A stretch of 64,000 nt of DNA from Agrobacterium pusense (GTDB lineage Bacteria; Pseudomonadota; Alphaproteobacteria; Rhizobiales; Rhizobiaceae): contig NZ_FNBB01000014.1 of assembly GCF_900102105.1 (NCBI RefSeq), positions 1 to 64,000 of the forward strand, read 5' to 3'. How positions within the stretch are numbered: position 1 is the first letter of the stretch; each line of letters starts with the position of its first letter. A program made the position numbers and the translations under genes. This document shows, piece after piece, positions 25,088-34,394 of this stretch. The notes under the pieces are model-generated. The model was given only the letters and a program-made list of their open reading frames with translations. It had not been told where the DNA came from and searched no databases.

Positions 25088-25995
25088 AGCTCCTTGCGGA
25101 TATCGACGATGCGCAGGATGCCCGCGACCATCAGGAGAACGAGGACGAGCAGGATGACGGCATTGGCGGCAGCGGCCGGATATTGCAGCAGCGACATCTG
25201 GTTCTTCATCATCAGCGCCACCGAGGCGCTCTGGCCGCCCGACATGACCTGAACCGTGGAAAAATCGGCCATGACCAGCGTGACAACGAAGATGCTACCG
25301 ATCGCCATGCCGGGTTTTGCGAGCGGGATGATGACATTGGTGAGCGTCTGCCAGCCGGTCGCACCAGCGTCGCGCGCCGCCTCGATCAAGGATTTGTCGA
25401 TGCGCATCAGCGTGTTGAAGATCGGCGTGACCATGAACAGCGTATAAAGATGCACCATGGCCAGCACCACGGCGAAATCGGAATAGAGCAGCCATTCGAT
25501 CGGCTCGGGGATGATGCCGGTGCCGACCAGCGCGCTGTTGACGAGACCGTTTCGCCCCAGAACGGGTATCCACGAAATCATGCGGATGATGTTGGACGTC
25601 AGGAAGGGCACGGTGCAGATAAGGAACAGCACCATCTGCATGGTGGTGGTGCGGATGTGAAAGGCGAGGAAATAAGCCACCCAGAAACCGCAGAACAGCG
25701 TGATGGCCCAGACCATCGCTGCATATTTCAGCGTATTTAGATAGGTCTGCCAGGTGACCCACGATCCCAGTGTCTCGCTGTAATTGAAGGTTACGAAATC
25801 AGGATACATCTGGGCGAAATCGTAATCCCAGAAGCTGACGACGGCGATCATCAGGATCGGCAGAGCCAGGAAAAAGCCGAGGATCAGGAAAAGCGGGGCA
25901 GCCTGCACATAGGAAACGAGTTTTTGCGGCAGCGCGAAGCTGCGGGGCGGTCTGTCCTTCTTGTCGCTGACGCCGATGAGTCTGACCGTCACCAT
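25084..25995 (-). CDS. ABC permease, PotB-type
   Basis: The 303-residue protein starts at 25995 (MVTVRLIGVSDKKD, AGAAAGG upstream); the long extension above is not coding. It has six membrane segments (AAPLFLILGFFLALPILMIA is the first) and the EAA loop EAARDAGATGWQTLTNVIIP. First permease of the importer. It is separated from the upstream binding-protein gene by 173 bp carrying strong palindromes (26072-26111, 26133-26156), so translation of the permease may be set lower than that of the binding protein. Confidence 0.88.
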   Translation of the reverse strand: MVTVRLIGVSDKKDRPPRSFALPQKLVSYVQAAPLFLILGFFLALPILMIAVVSFWDYDFAQMYPDFVTFNYSETLGSWVTWQTYLNTLKYAAMVWAITLFCGFWVAYFLAFHIRTTTMQMVLFLICTVPFLTSNIIRMISWIPVLGRNGLVNSALVGTGIIPEPIEWLLYSDFAVVLAMVHLYTLFMVTPIFNTLMRIDKSLIEAARDAGATGWQTLTNVIIPLAKPGMAIGSIFVVTLVMADFSTVQVMSGGQSASVALMMKNQMSLLQYPAAAANAVILLVLVLLMVAGILRIVDIRKEL

Positions 25996-26071
25996 GGGGA
26001 GCCTTTCTGTGGATTTGCAGAAGTGCCGGCGGCATTGCCGCCAGCGGGCACGTTGGAAGGTCCGCCACACC

Positions 26072-26111
26072 CTCGACGTCATCCTCGGCTTGACCCGAGG
26101 ATGACGTCGAG
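26072..26111. repeat. Perfect 17-bp palindrome, REP-like intergenic element
   Basis: The arms CTCGACGTCATCCTCGG (26072-26088) and CCGAGGATGACGTCGAG (26095-26111) are exact reverse complements around CTTGAC. The core CATCCTCGG-CTTGAC-CCGAGGATG matches the style of short palindromic repeats scattered in Rhizobiales genomes. It lies inside an operon, between the binding-protein and permease genes. Confidence 0.75.
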
Positions 26112-26132
26112 AGGTGGGTGCCTGTCGCAATT

Positions 26133-26156
26133 GACCGGCGGCACTTGCCGCCGGTC
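26133..26156 (-). other. Intercistronic hairpin after binding-protein gene
   Basis: GACCGGCGGC (26133-26142) and GCCGCCGGTC (26147-26156) form a perfect 10-bp stem with a 4-nt loop, 12 nt after the binding-protein stop. There is no T-run. It probably protects upstream mRNA or partly stops transcription. Confidence 0.6.
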
Positions 26157-26168
26157 GTCCTGAAAGCA

Positions 26169-27458
26169 TCACGCCGCGATGAATTCGTTCCATCGGCGGA
26201 CCATGTAGCGGTCTTCGTCCATGACCGAGTTCCAGCACGCCACCTTGCCCATGCGCTCCTCGAAGGAACCGCCATCGCGCACGGCACCGGCCTTTTCCAT
26301 GACCTTGCCGTCTGGCGCGATGATATCGCCCTGAGCCGCCTTGCCCTCGACCCAGTAACCCCACTCGTCGGCGGTCATGTGCTCCTTCGCCGTTTCCATG
26401 GCGGCGGAGTAATAACCCTGACGGTTGAGGTAGGCGCCGACCCAGCCCGAAGTGTACCAGTTGATATATTCATAGGCTGCATCGAGCTTCGCACCGGACA
26501 GATGCTTGGCGAGACCGAGACCGCCGCCCCAGGAGCGATAGCCTTCCTTCAGCGGCTGGTATTTACAGGCGATGCCCTTCGAGCGGACCGCGGCAACGGC
26601 CGGTGACCACATGGACTGGATGATGACTTCGCCCGAGGCCATGAGGTTGACGCTTTCGTCGAAGCTCTTCCAGAAGGCGCGGAACTGGCCGTCTTTCTTG
26701 GCCTTGATGAGGAAATCGATGGTCTTGTCGATTTCCGCCTTGGTCATGTTGCCCTTGTCGGCATATTTGATGTTGCCCATGGCTTCCATGATCATCGCCG
26801 CGTCCATGATGCCGATGGACGGGATGTTGAGGATGGAGGTCTTGCCCTTGAACTTGGGGTCCATGATATCGGCCCAGCTGGTGATATCGCGGCCGACGAG
26901 ATCGGGGCGGATGCCGAGCGTATCGGCATTGTAGATGGTCGGAACCATGGTGAAATAATCGGTCTCACCCTTGGCAAATGTCTTGTCGCCGGGCTTCTCG
27001 ACGTAACCGACCGTGTGCGGCGCAGTGCCCTGCGCGACCACGCTGTCAGGCTTCAGCTTGCCGTTTTTGAACAGCGGCACGATCTTGTCGTAATATTTGA
27101 GCTTCTTGATTTCCATCGGCTGGATGACGCCGGCCGGATAGACCTTCTTCAGGATCCAGTATTCGATATCGGCGATATCGTAGGAGTTCGGCTGGGTGAC
27201 GGCGCGCTGGGCAGCGGCGTCGGAATCCGTCGCCGTCATCTCAAGAGTGATCCCGAGGTCCGCCTTGCACTTTTCGGCAATGGCGTTGAGGTTGGAGACG
27301 CCGGTCCCGAACTGGCGGATGGTGATGGGGTTCTGCGCCCAGATGGTCGGGAAGCCGGTGATGAGGCCGGAGCCGATCGCCGCACCCGTGGCAGCCGCGC
27401 CCGCTTTCAGGAGGCCGCGGCGGGACAGGCCCTTCTTGCTGCTGGTGGTATCGGTCAT
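26169..27458 (-). CDS. ABC extracellular solute-binding protein, PotD/PotF-like, Tat signal
   Basis: The 429-residue protein begins with a twin-arginine signal (LSRRGLLKAGAAATGAAIG, cleavage near WAQ-N). The mature part has the type I-spermidine-binding pattern (ITIRQFGTGVSNLNAIAEKC, YDIADIEYWILKKVYPAGVI, KTSILNIPSIGIMDAAMIME). It should fold in the cytoplasm before export and deliver solute to the PotB/PotC-type permeases. GAGGAG precedes the ATG. The use of Tat export suggests fast folding or a cofactor; the ligand is unknown but the operon ends in a racemase. Confidence 0.87.
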   Translation of the reverse strand: MTDTTSSKKGLSRRGLLKAGAAATGAAIGSGLITGFPTIWAQNPITIRQFGTGVSNLNAIAEKCKADLGITLEMTATDSDAAAQRAVTQPNSYDIADIEYWILKKVYPAGVIQPMEIKKLKYYDKIVPLFKNGKLKPDSVVAQGTAPHTVGYVEKPGDKTFAKGETDYFTMVPTIYNADTLGIRPDLVGRDITSWADIMDPKFKGKTSILNIPSIGIMDAAMIMEAMGNIKYADKGNMTKAEIDKTIDFLIKAKKDGQFRAFWKSFDESVNLMASGEVIIQSMWSPAVAAVRSKGIACKYQPLKEGYRSWGGGLGLAKHLSGAKLDAAYEYINWYTSGWVGAYLNRQGYYSAAMETAKEHMTADEWGYWVEGKAAQGDIIAPDGKVMEKAGAVRDGGSFEERMGKVACWNSVMDEDRYMVRRWNEFIAA

Positions 27459-27488
27459 TGCAAAGTTCTCCTCTGGTTATTTTTGGGG

Positions 27489-28574
27489 TCACTTCTCTAC
27501 CCGGCCGAGCACGATGGCATCGGCCGCATTCCATGAAAGCGGTATGGCGTCGCCGGTCCTGACCGGGTTTTCGAAAAAGGCGGCGTCGCTGAGGATGACG
27601 TTGAAATCCTCCATGCCGGCGCCGGTCACGGCGATCTTCACGGTGGCGCCGCGATACTCGACATTGGAGACGATGCCCGTGAAACCGAGACCGGGTTGAT
27701 CGGTCTCACCCACACGCACCCGATCGGTGCGAACGGCGATATCGACCGCCCCGTCATCCGGCGCCGCGCCTGTCGCGGTAAATGTGCCGCCGCCTGCGAC
27801 TTCAAGCGTTACCAGCTCGCCGGACCTTTCCCTGAATCGTCCGGAAATGACATTGTGGTCGCCCATGAAACGGGCGACGAAAGCGGTCGCCGGTCGCTCG
27901 AAAACCTCACGCGGGGTCGCCGCCTGCTCGATCCGGCCGTCATTCATGACGACGATGATATCGGCCAGTGCCATCGCCTCTTCCTGACTGTGGGTGACGT
28001 GGACGAAAGTGATGCCGAGTGAAGTCTGCAGCTTCTTCAGCTCTGCGCGCATGCGGATCTTGAGGAAGGGATCGAGCGCCGAAAGCGGCTCGTCCAGCAA
28101 CAGCGCCTCGGGATCGGTAATGAGCGCGCGCGCCAGCGCCACGCGCTGCTGCTGCCCGCCGGAAAGCTGGGCCGGGCGGCGGCCGGCATAAGGCTCGAGC
28201 TGCATCAGGCGCAGCATGTCCAGCGCCTTTGTGCGCCGGGTCTCCCTGTCCACACCCTTCATCTTGAGGCTGAAGGCGACATTGTCGACGAGATCGAGAT
28301 GCGGAAACAGCGCATAGGACTGGAACATCATCGCCGTGCCGCGCCGGGCGGGCGGCAGATCGGTCACGACGGTGTTGCCAAGCCTGACATCGCCGCTGGA
28401 AATGCTCTCGTGACCAGCGATCATCCTGAGCGTCGAGGTCTTGCCGCAGCCCGACGGGCCGAGCAGGCAGCAGTAGCTCCCGGCCGGTATCTTCAGGCTT
28501 ATCGCATGCACGGCGGTGGTGTTGCCGTAAATCTTGGATACGGAAGCGATGTCAATTGCGGCGGCTTTGCTCAT
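27489..28574 (-). CDS. ABC importer ATPase, PotA-like
   Basis: The protein is about 361 residues from the ATG at 28574 (GGAG 7 nt upstream; a GTG at 28580 is possible). It shows Walker A GPSGCGKTS, signature LSGGQQQRVALARAL, Walker B LLLDEPLSALD, the H-loop HVTHSQEEA and a C-terminal TOBE domain (about 280-355). It is first gene of the five-gene unit ATPase, binding protein, permease, permease, racemase. A GntR-box-like sequence lies 148 bp upstream (28722-28731). Confidence 0.9.
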   Translation of the reverse strand: MSKAAAIDIASVSKIYGNTTAVHAISLKIPAGSYCCLLGPSGCGKTSTLRMIAGHESISSGDVRLGNTVVTDLPPARRGTAMMFQSYALFPHLDLVDNVAFSLKMKGVDRETRRTKALDMLRLMQLEPYAGRRPAQLSGGQQQRVALARALITDPEALLLDEPLSALDPFLKIRMRAELKKLQTSLGITFVHVTHSQEEAMALADIIVVMNDGRIEQAATPREVFERPATAFVARFMGDHNVISGRFRERSGELVTLEVAGGGTFTATGAAPDDGAVDIAVRTDRVRVGETDQPGLGFTGIVSNVEYRGATVKIAVTGAGMEDFNVILSDAAFFENPVRTGDAIPLSWNAADAIVLGRVEK

Positions 28575-28721
28575 AAACACTCTCCTGCGACACTTCTATC
28601 CATGCAGGAGGCGTGCCAATCGGCTTTCTCATTGATGCAAAAGGATAATTTAAAAGAGGAGAAACACAGGGTGAGAAGAGTGCCCAAATTTACAGCGATT
28701 GTTTTCGATGCGATGGAAAAA

Positions 28722-28731
28722 TTGTATGCAA
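28722..28731. promoter_or_regulatory. Putative GntR operator, copy A
   Basis: TTGTATGCAA here is the exact reverse complement of TTGCATACAA at 32488-32497, at the start of the gntR gene. The form TTG-YATR-CAA fits FCD-type GntR sites. It lies in an AT-rich spot upstream of the PotA-like operon. Confidence 0.5.
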
Positions 28732-28818
28732 TCTTGGCGACTAATTGATTACGCGCCGCTGGTTCACATGGCGCATGAACCCGCAAGTCGCAGCGCGAAG
28801 CCTGCGGCGCACGGACCA

Positions 28819-28848
28819 CTGCGCACGCCGCTCTGCAGGCGTGCGCAG
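28819..28848 (-). terminator. Perfect 11-bp hairpin after amino acid importer ATPase
   Basis: CTGCGCACGCC (28819-28829) and GGCGTGCGCAG (28838-28848) pair exactly, 10 nt beyond the ATPase stop on the minus strand. There is no T-run, so it is a terminator or 3'-protecting stem separating the two transport operons. Confidence 0.5.
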
Positions 28849-28858
28849 CCATGGAATG

Positions 28859-29561
<703 letters not shown>

Positions 29562-29584
<23 letters not shown>

Positions 29585-30221
29585 TGAGCTTCCTTTCGAG
29601 AAACTGGCTGGATTTCGACAGCGGCCAGCAGAGGGCGAAATAGATGAGCGCCACCAGCCCGTATACCGTGAAAGGCTGGAAGGTCGCGTTGGTGACGATC
29701 GTGCCGGCCTTGGACAGTTCAACGAAACCGATAATGGAGGTGAGCGCGGTGCCCTTGATGACCTGGACGGAAAAACCGACTGTCGGTGGAATGGCGATCT
29801 TCATCGCCTGGGGCAGGATGACGTAACGCATCTGCTGAAGGCGGCCCATGGCAAGGCTTGCCGAGGCTTCCCATTGCCCCTTTGCGATCGACTCTACACA
29901 GCCGCGCCAGATTTCCGCCAGAAACGCAGCAGTCCACAGGATGAGCGCCACGCCTGCGGCAAGCCAGGCTGGAACATCGATTCCGAAGAGGCCGAGGCCG
30001 AAAAAGGCGATGAAAAGCTGCATCAGGAGCGGCGTACCCTGAAAGACTTCGATGTAGATGCGGGCAAGACGGCTCAAGGCCGGACGCGGACTGATGCGCA
30101 GCCACAGAAGCGCGAGGCCGACCAGGCCTCCGCCAGCGAAGGAAACCAGCGACAGCAGCAGCGTCCAGCGCGTGGCAAGCAACAGGTTGCGCAGAATATC
30201 CCAGAAGGTGAATTCCATCAT
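29562..30221 (-). CDS. Amino acid ABC permease (His/Glu/Gln/Arg/opine type), second subunit
   Basis: The 219-residue protein has about five membrane segments and the conserved loop EIWRGCVESIAKGQWEASAS (family: AEixRGgIqsVpkGQxEAA). Start and end overlap both neighbours (4 bp with the first permease, 23 bp with the ATPase). With the first permease it forms the channel for a polar amino acid or opine-like solute. Confidence 0.9.
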
Positions 30222-30889
30222 CGCGCCAGCCTCCGCGGAAAAAGGAAGCCGCCCAGCGCCAGCATGCCCTGCCGCAGCAGGATCGCGAGCAGCAGGTAGA
30301 TCACCGTCGAAACAATATAGGCCTCGAAGGCGCGGAAGGTGCGCGACTGGATGAAGTTGGCCGCAAACGTCAGGTCTTCCACCGCGATCTGCGAGACAAC
30401 CGCCGACCCGAGCATGACGATGACAACCTGCGACGTGAGCGCTGGCCAGATGCGCTGCAGCGATGGCCGGAGCACCACGTGGCGGAAGGTTTCGAAGCGA
30501 GTCATCGCAAGGCTCGCCCCCGCCTCGAACTGGCCTTTCGGTGTTGCCTGGATGCCGGCGCGAATGATCTCGCAGCTATAGGCGCCGAGATTGACGATCA
30601 TCGCCAGATTGGCGGCGGTCAGCTCCGAAAGCTTGAAACCAAGCGACGGCAGGCCGAAAAAGATAAAAAACAGCTGGATGAGGAAAGGCGTATTGCGGAT
30701 GAGTTCGACGTAACCGCCGACGATGGGCCTTAGCCAGGAGGGGCCAAGCGCACGGGCCCAGGCGCAGGCGGTGCCGAGCGACACGCCGATAACGCCGCCC
30801 ACCAGCGTCAGCTGGCTGGTGATGGCAATACCCTTGGCAATCTGCGGCCAATATTCGCCGAGCCACAGGAAATCAAATTGATAGCTCAA
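30218..30889 (-). CDS. Amino acid ABC permease, first subunit
   Basis: The 223-residue protein starts at a TTG (30889) with AAGGGGAC just upstream. It shows the conserved EIIRAGIQATPKGQFEAGAS loop and PFLIQLFFIFFGLPSLGFKL. It overlaps the next permease by 4 bp. A hairpin (30922-30941) separates it from the binding-protein gene. Confidence 0.9.
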   Translation of the reverse strand: MSYQFDFLWLGEYWPQIAKGIAITSQLTLVGGVIGVSLGTACAWARALGPSWLRPIVGGYVELIRNTPFLIQLFFIFFGLPSLGFKLSELTAANLAMIVNLGAYSCEIIRAGIQATPKGQFEAGASLAMTRFETFRHVVLRPSLQRIWPALTSQVVIVMLGSAVVSQIAVEDLTFAANFIQSRTFRAFEAYIVSTVIYLLLAILLRQGMLALGGFLFPRRLAR

Positions 30890-30921
30890 GAAAAGTCCCC
30901 TTGCGCCGGTGGTGAGAAAGC

Positions 30922-30941
30922 CGTCCCGGGGAACCGGGACG
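30922..30941 (-). other. Intercistronic hairpin after amino acid binding-protein gene
   Basis: CGTCCCGG (30922-30929) and CCGGGACG (30934-30941) pair exactly around GGAA, between the binding-protein stop and the TTG start of the permease. It is similar in position to hairpins at three other importer loci in this window. Confidence 0.55.
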
Positions 30942-30958
30942 ACGGGGATATGTGACGA

Positions 30959-31744
30959 TCAGAGATCGGCCGGCAGATCCTGCCCGAGCCATTTGGTGGC
31001 GGTGGCATTCAGCGAACCGTCCGCCTTGGCCGCGGCGATAGTCGCATTGACCTTCTCCAGCAGGGCCGTCTCATTTTTGTTGAGGCCGATGTAGCAGGGC
31101 GAATTCTTGATCAGGAATTTCATTTCCGGCCGCTTCGGCGGGTTCTTCGCCAGAATGGCGGCGGCGACCACATTGCCGGTTGCGACAACCTCCGCCTGAC
31201 CGGACAGGAAGGCGGAAATGGTGCCGTTATTGTCCTCATAGCGCTTGATGGTGGCGTCAGCGGGCGCAACCTTCGTCAGCTCGAGGTCTTCGACAGAACC
31301 GCGTGTCACGGCAACGGTCTTGCCCTTCAGGTCCTCGGCTTTGGAGAGGGAGACGTCCTGCGGACCGAACACGCCGTTGAAAAAAGGAGCATAGGCGGTC
31401 GAAAAATCGATGACCTTCTCGCGTTCGGCGTTCTTGCCGAGGCTGGAGATCACCAGATCGACCTTGTTGGTCTGCAGATAGGGAACGCGGTTGGCGCTGG
31501 TGACTGGCACCAGCTCCACCTTCACGCCCAGCTTGTCGGCGATCAGCTTCGCGACGTCGATGTCATAACCCTGCGGGGTCATGTCGGCCCCGACACTGCC
31601 AAAGGGTGGAAAATCCTGCGGCACGGCGACGCGCAGCGTGCCGCGTGCGGCAATGTCGGCAAGGGCGTCCGCCTTTGCGGGCGCGGAAAATCCGAAGGCG
31701 GCAGCCATGGCGGCGGCGGCGATGAAGGTCCGTCTGAATATCAT
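30959..31744 (-). CDS. Amino acid ABC solute-binding protein, family 3
   Basis: The 261-residue precursor has a Sec signal (MIFRRTFIAAAAMAAAFGFS, cut near AKA) and the family 3 layout: RGTLRVAVPQDFPPFGSVG, GYDIDVAKLIADKLGVKVEL, DLVISSLGKNAEREKVIDFS. It binds a polar amino acid or relative in the periplasm. Its ATG overlaps the gntR stop by 4 bp and AAGGAG precedes it. Confidence 0.9.
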   Translation of the reverse strand: MIFRRTFIAAAAMAAAFGFSAPAKADALADIAARGTLRVAVPQDFPPFGSVGADMTPQGYDIDVAKLIADKLGVKVELVPVTSANRVPYLQTNKVDLVISSLGKNAEREKVIDFSTAYAPFFNGVFGPQDVSLSKAEDLKGKTVAVTRGSVEDLELTKVAPADATIKRYEDNNGTISAFLSGQAEVVATGNVVAAAILAKNPPKRPEMKFLIKNSPCYIGLNKNETALLEKVNATIAAAKADGSLNATATKWLGQDLPADL

Positions 31745-32493
31745 GGTTCATTCTCCTTGTGCTGGTTCTGTTGCTCGGTTTTTTTGTCGGTATCGCCGCG
31801 GTTATGTTCCGGAAGGGCGAGCGAGTGGCGAAGACCGGCGAGCGGGTCAGGTCGCCGGGTGAGATCGAGGCCGGTTTCCACCTCGTCCAGATGTTCGATT
31901 GAAAGCTCCGCCGCCCTCGCGAAATCGCCGGCTGCCATCGCCTCGAATATCCGGCAATGTCCCTGATGCGACTGCAGCGCATGAAATTCCGACTGGTAAA
32001 GCATGGAAATGAGGATCGTGCGGGCCGTCAGGTCGCGCAGCAGTTCAACGAGGACGGCATTGCCACAAAGCTCGGCGATCCTGATGTGAAAATCGCCCAT
32101 GAGGCAGGTCAGGCGCTGCCGGTCGCCCGCGGCTATGGCGACTTTCTCTTCCTCGAGATGCGCCAGGAGAACGCCGCGCCCTTCTTCGGTAAGGGTCCGC
32201 ATACTGCGCACTAACCCGGATTCGATGATCCGGCGCGCTTCATAGATGGTCATCGCCTCCTCGGCAGACGGCTCGACCACGAACCAGCCCCGCCTCGCAC
32301 TAACGTGCACGATTCCCCGGGTTTCCAGCCGCATCATCGCCTCGCGTACCCGGGTGCGCGATACGGAGAAAAGACCGGCAAGCTGGTTTTCGCTGAGCCG
32401 TGTGCCCGGCCGGATACGCGCCGACAAAATGCCGGATACGATGGCCTCTTCAATGTTTATCTGACGATCCTGCCTGGTATGTAAATCTTGCAT
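31741..32493 (-). CDS. GntR-family regulator, FCD (FadR-like) type
   Basis: The 250-residue protein has an N-terminal winged helix (RLSENQLAGLFSVSRTRVRE, then GIVHVSARRGWFVV) and a helical FCD effector domain with the metal/ligand residues expected (MGDFHIRIAELCGN, SHQGHCRIFEAM, SIEHLDEVE). It is first gene of the amino acid importer operon, so probably autoregulated. The ATG at 32493 lies inside the candidate operator TTGCATACAA and no Shine-Dalgarno is visible before it, so the mRNA may be leaderless. The acidic/glutamine tail (KKTEQQNQHKENEP) is unusual. Confidence 0.87.
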   Translation of the reverse strand: MQDLHTRQDRQINIEEAIVSGILSARIRPGTRLSENQLAGLFSVSRTRVREAMMRLETRGIVHVSARRGWFVVEPSAEEAMTIYEARRIIESGLVRSMRTLTEEGRGVLLAHLEEEKVAIAAGDRQRLTCLMGDFHIRIAELCGNAVLVELLRDLTARTILISMLYQSEFHALQSHQGHCRIFEAMAAGDFARAAELSIEHLDEVETGLDLTRRPDPLAGLRHSLALPEHNRGDTDKKTEQQNQHKENEP

Positions 32494-32497
32494 ACAA
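32477..32497. promoter_or_regulatory. Putative GntR operator, copy B, at the gntR start codon
   Basis: TTGCATACAA (32488-32497) is identical in reverse complement to copy A at 28722. It is embedded in a wider inverted repeat GTATG (32477-32481) and CATAC (32491-32495). It overlaps the gntR start codon, consistent with autorepression. Confidence 0.5.
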
Positions 32498-32661
32498 GAC
32501 AGAAAGCAAAGCCCGTGCCAGACGGATTCCCCACTTTAAATCGCGGGGAAAACGACATGAGCTCAAAATTTGAGCAACCTGTCCAGCGCACACGAAAGAA
32601 GCAGCCTGTTAACAGGACAGATTTTCATCACTCGATCAAAAACGCCCGCAGGCGATTAACC

Positions 32662-33645
32662 CTACCCGGCCTTGAACCGGTCGAAAGCCGTGAGATATTT
32701 GACCGTAGGGTCGGCGTCCCAACGATAGATTTCGGTGCGCAGAAAATGCAGCTCCTCCGCCAGCATCTCTTCCGGCAGCTCCGCCCACCAGGATTTCGGC
32801 CGGCCGTCCGAACCGTCCGACCAGCGATAACCCCGCTTCTTCAGGTGATCCTTCATATCGAAGGGGCTGTTCTCCGCGTAGATCCGGACGCGCGATCTAC
32901 GGCTAGCCGCGTGAAGCTCCATGAAGGGCGTCATGCCTTCCTGGCCCGGCCGGTTCTGCTCGAGCACCTCCAGCAGCGCGAAGCAATCATCAACGGCGCG
33001 ATGACCATCATGGAAATAACCGGACTGACCGATCAGATAACCCAGCTTGTTGCCCTCAAATCCACGCACCCGCCAGTCGATTTCGGAAACGGAGCAGGCC
33101 CAGGCCTTCTCATTGAATATGGGCGAGAAGGCTTCACAGAAGGGACGGTCGAAGCCGGCATTGTGGGCAATGATCAGATCAGCATCGCCGACGAGAAAAG
33201 TCAGCCGCTCCATGTCGATCGCCTGCCCCGCAACCATGTCATCGGTGATCCCAGTCAGCCGGGTGATCTCCGCCGGTATGGCGACGTTGGGCTGCCGAAG
33301 TCCGCCGTAAATGCCGGTGACGTCGCCAATGGCGCCCTGATCGTCGAACGTGAAGGCGATGACGCCGATCTCGATTATTTCGTCCGTCCGGTGGTTCAGA
33401 CCCGTGGTTTCCGTGTCGAGGATCACGCCCCGGCGGGAAAATTCCGGCCTTGGCCGTTCCACGACCTGACGCGGCATGAGCTTGCGCAGAACGCGGTAAT
33501 TGCCGGTGGATTCGAGATAGCCCGCCAGCCCCTCATCATCCATTGCGACCCTCTGCACCGCTCCGCGTCCCGGCATTTTTCGCCCCCGTTCGGTCTCGGG
33601 AAGCCGCGCGGCCGCGGAAGCGAAAAAGTCCAACTGGGAGGTCAT
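32662..33645 (-). CDS. DEDDh 3'-5' exonuclease (DNA polymerase III epsilon-like)
   Basis: The 327-residue protein contains the exonuclease core from about residue 70: Exo I VILDTETTGLNHRTDEIIEI, ITRLTGITDDMV, Exo II IIAHNAGFDRPF, and Exo III GYFHDGHRAVDDCFALLEVL, giving the D-E-D-D-H residues. The N-terminal 70 residues and the C-terminal 90 (RGYRWSDGSDGRPKSWWAEL, a pattern common in this subfamily) flank it. It probably trims DNA or RNA 3' ends; it is too short for a polymerase and not the main DnaQ. Single gene. Confidence 0.87.
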   Translation of the reverse strand: MTSQLDFFASAAARLPETERGRKMPGRGAVQRVAMDDEGLAGYLESTGNYRVLRKLMPRQVVERPRPEFSRRGVILDTETTGLNHRTDEIIEIGVIAFTFDDQGAIGDVTGIYGGLRQPNVAIPAEITRLTGITDDMVAGQAIDMERLTFLVGDADLIIAHNAGFDRPFCEAFSPIFNEKAWACSVSEIDWRVRGFEGNKLGYLIGQSGYFHDGHRAVDDCFALLEVLEQNRPGQEGMTPFMELHAASRRSRVRIYAENSPFDMKDHLKKRGYRWSDGSDGRPKSWWAELPEEMLAEELHFLRTEIYRWDADPTVKYLTAFDRFKAG

Positions 33646-33838
33646 GAGGTGCCTGCCGCCTTGCCCGGAAATCGAAAATCAGTACTCCAACATATGCGTA
33701 GAGGCTCACGGTAACAACAGCAGACGCTCTCATCCACAGAAAGGCGGCGCCAATCCGTTAACGAAAGACACGCACGGTTTCAGGCTTCGGAAAAAACCGC
33801 CGTCATCTGTAAATCTGCGGCGATCTCAACCACGGCGG

Positions 33839-34258
33839 TCAGGGAGCCGGACGCCCCAGGACAGTCTCGCAGCTCGCCGGATCGCCGATGATCTCGCTCG
33901 TGGTGATGATGGAAGCTGCGTCCGCGGTGATCTTGATGATGCAATCGCGGCGATGTTGCTTGATTTTCATGCCCTCGGTCTGCGAGACCTGCGCCTGCCC
34001 GTCGACGGTCCGGTATTCGCGCCGGTTGCTGAGCCCTGCATAGGTCTCGACATCCACTTTCAGCCAGTAGGATTCGGTTGCGCCCTTTTCGATGATGACC
34101 TTGTTGGGGCGGCCAAGCCGGGCGATTGCCGCCTCCCGCGGCTGCCCTTTAAAACCGGCCACAGTGCGGGTGATTTCCGTCTGCCCGGTGCTGGTGCACG
34201 CCACGGCCATGGTCAGCATCGCTGCCAGCGCTCCGGTTTCAAGCAATCTCATGTGCAA
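33839..34258 (-). CDS. Small lipoprotein
   Basis: The 139-residue protein has a lipoprotein signal with lipobox MAVAC (cysteine near residue 21; start at 34258 or, two codons in, 34252). The mature part contains RLGRPNKVIIEKGATESYWL, reminiscent of BamE/SmpA-like small lipoproteins, but I cannot assign it. Two further cysteines (RRDCIIK, PASCETV) are present. It probably sits in the inner or outer membrane facing the periplasm. Confidence 0.75.
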   Translation of the reverse strand: MHMRLLETGALAAMLTMAVACTSTGQTEITRTVAGFKGQPREAAIARLGRPNKVIIEKGATESYWLKVDVETYAGLSNRREYRTVDGQAQVSQTEGMKIKQHRRDCIIKITADAASIITTSEIIGDPASCETVLGRPAP

Positions 34259-34394
34259 TTCATCCCCTCGTCACACGTCACCGGCCCGCGGGTTGCGGTC
34301 GCCGCCGGCCGCAAATCTAGGAGCGATCATCTCGCACTGAAAGGAGGAGCGGCGTATGGGCCGATCAACTTGTCATGATCAGCCGCGGCCCCCG

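Noticed and set aside
26169..27458. Strict polyamine assignment (PotF) for the Tat-exported binding protein
   Set aside because: The class also serves opines, phosphonates and iron compounds, and the linked racemase does not suit a polyamine.
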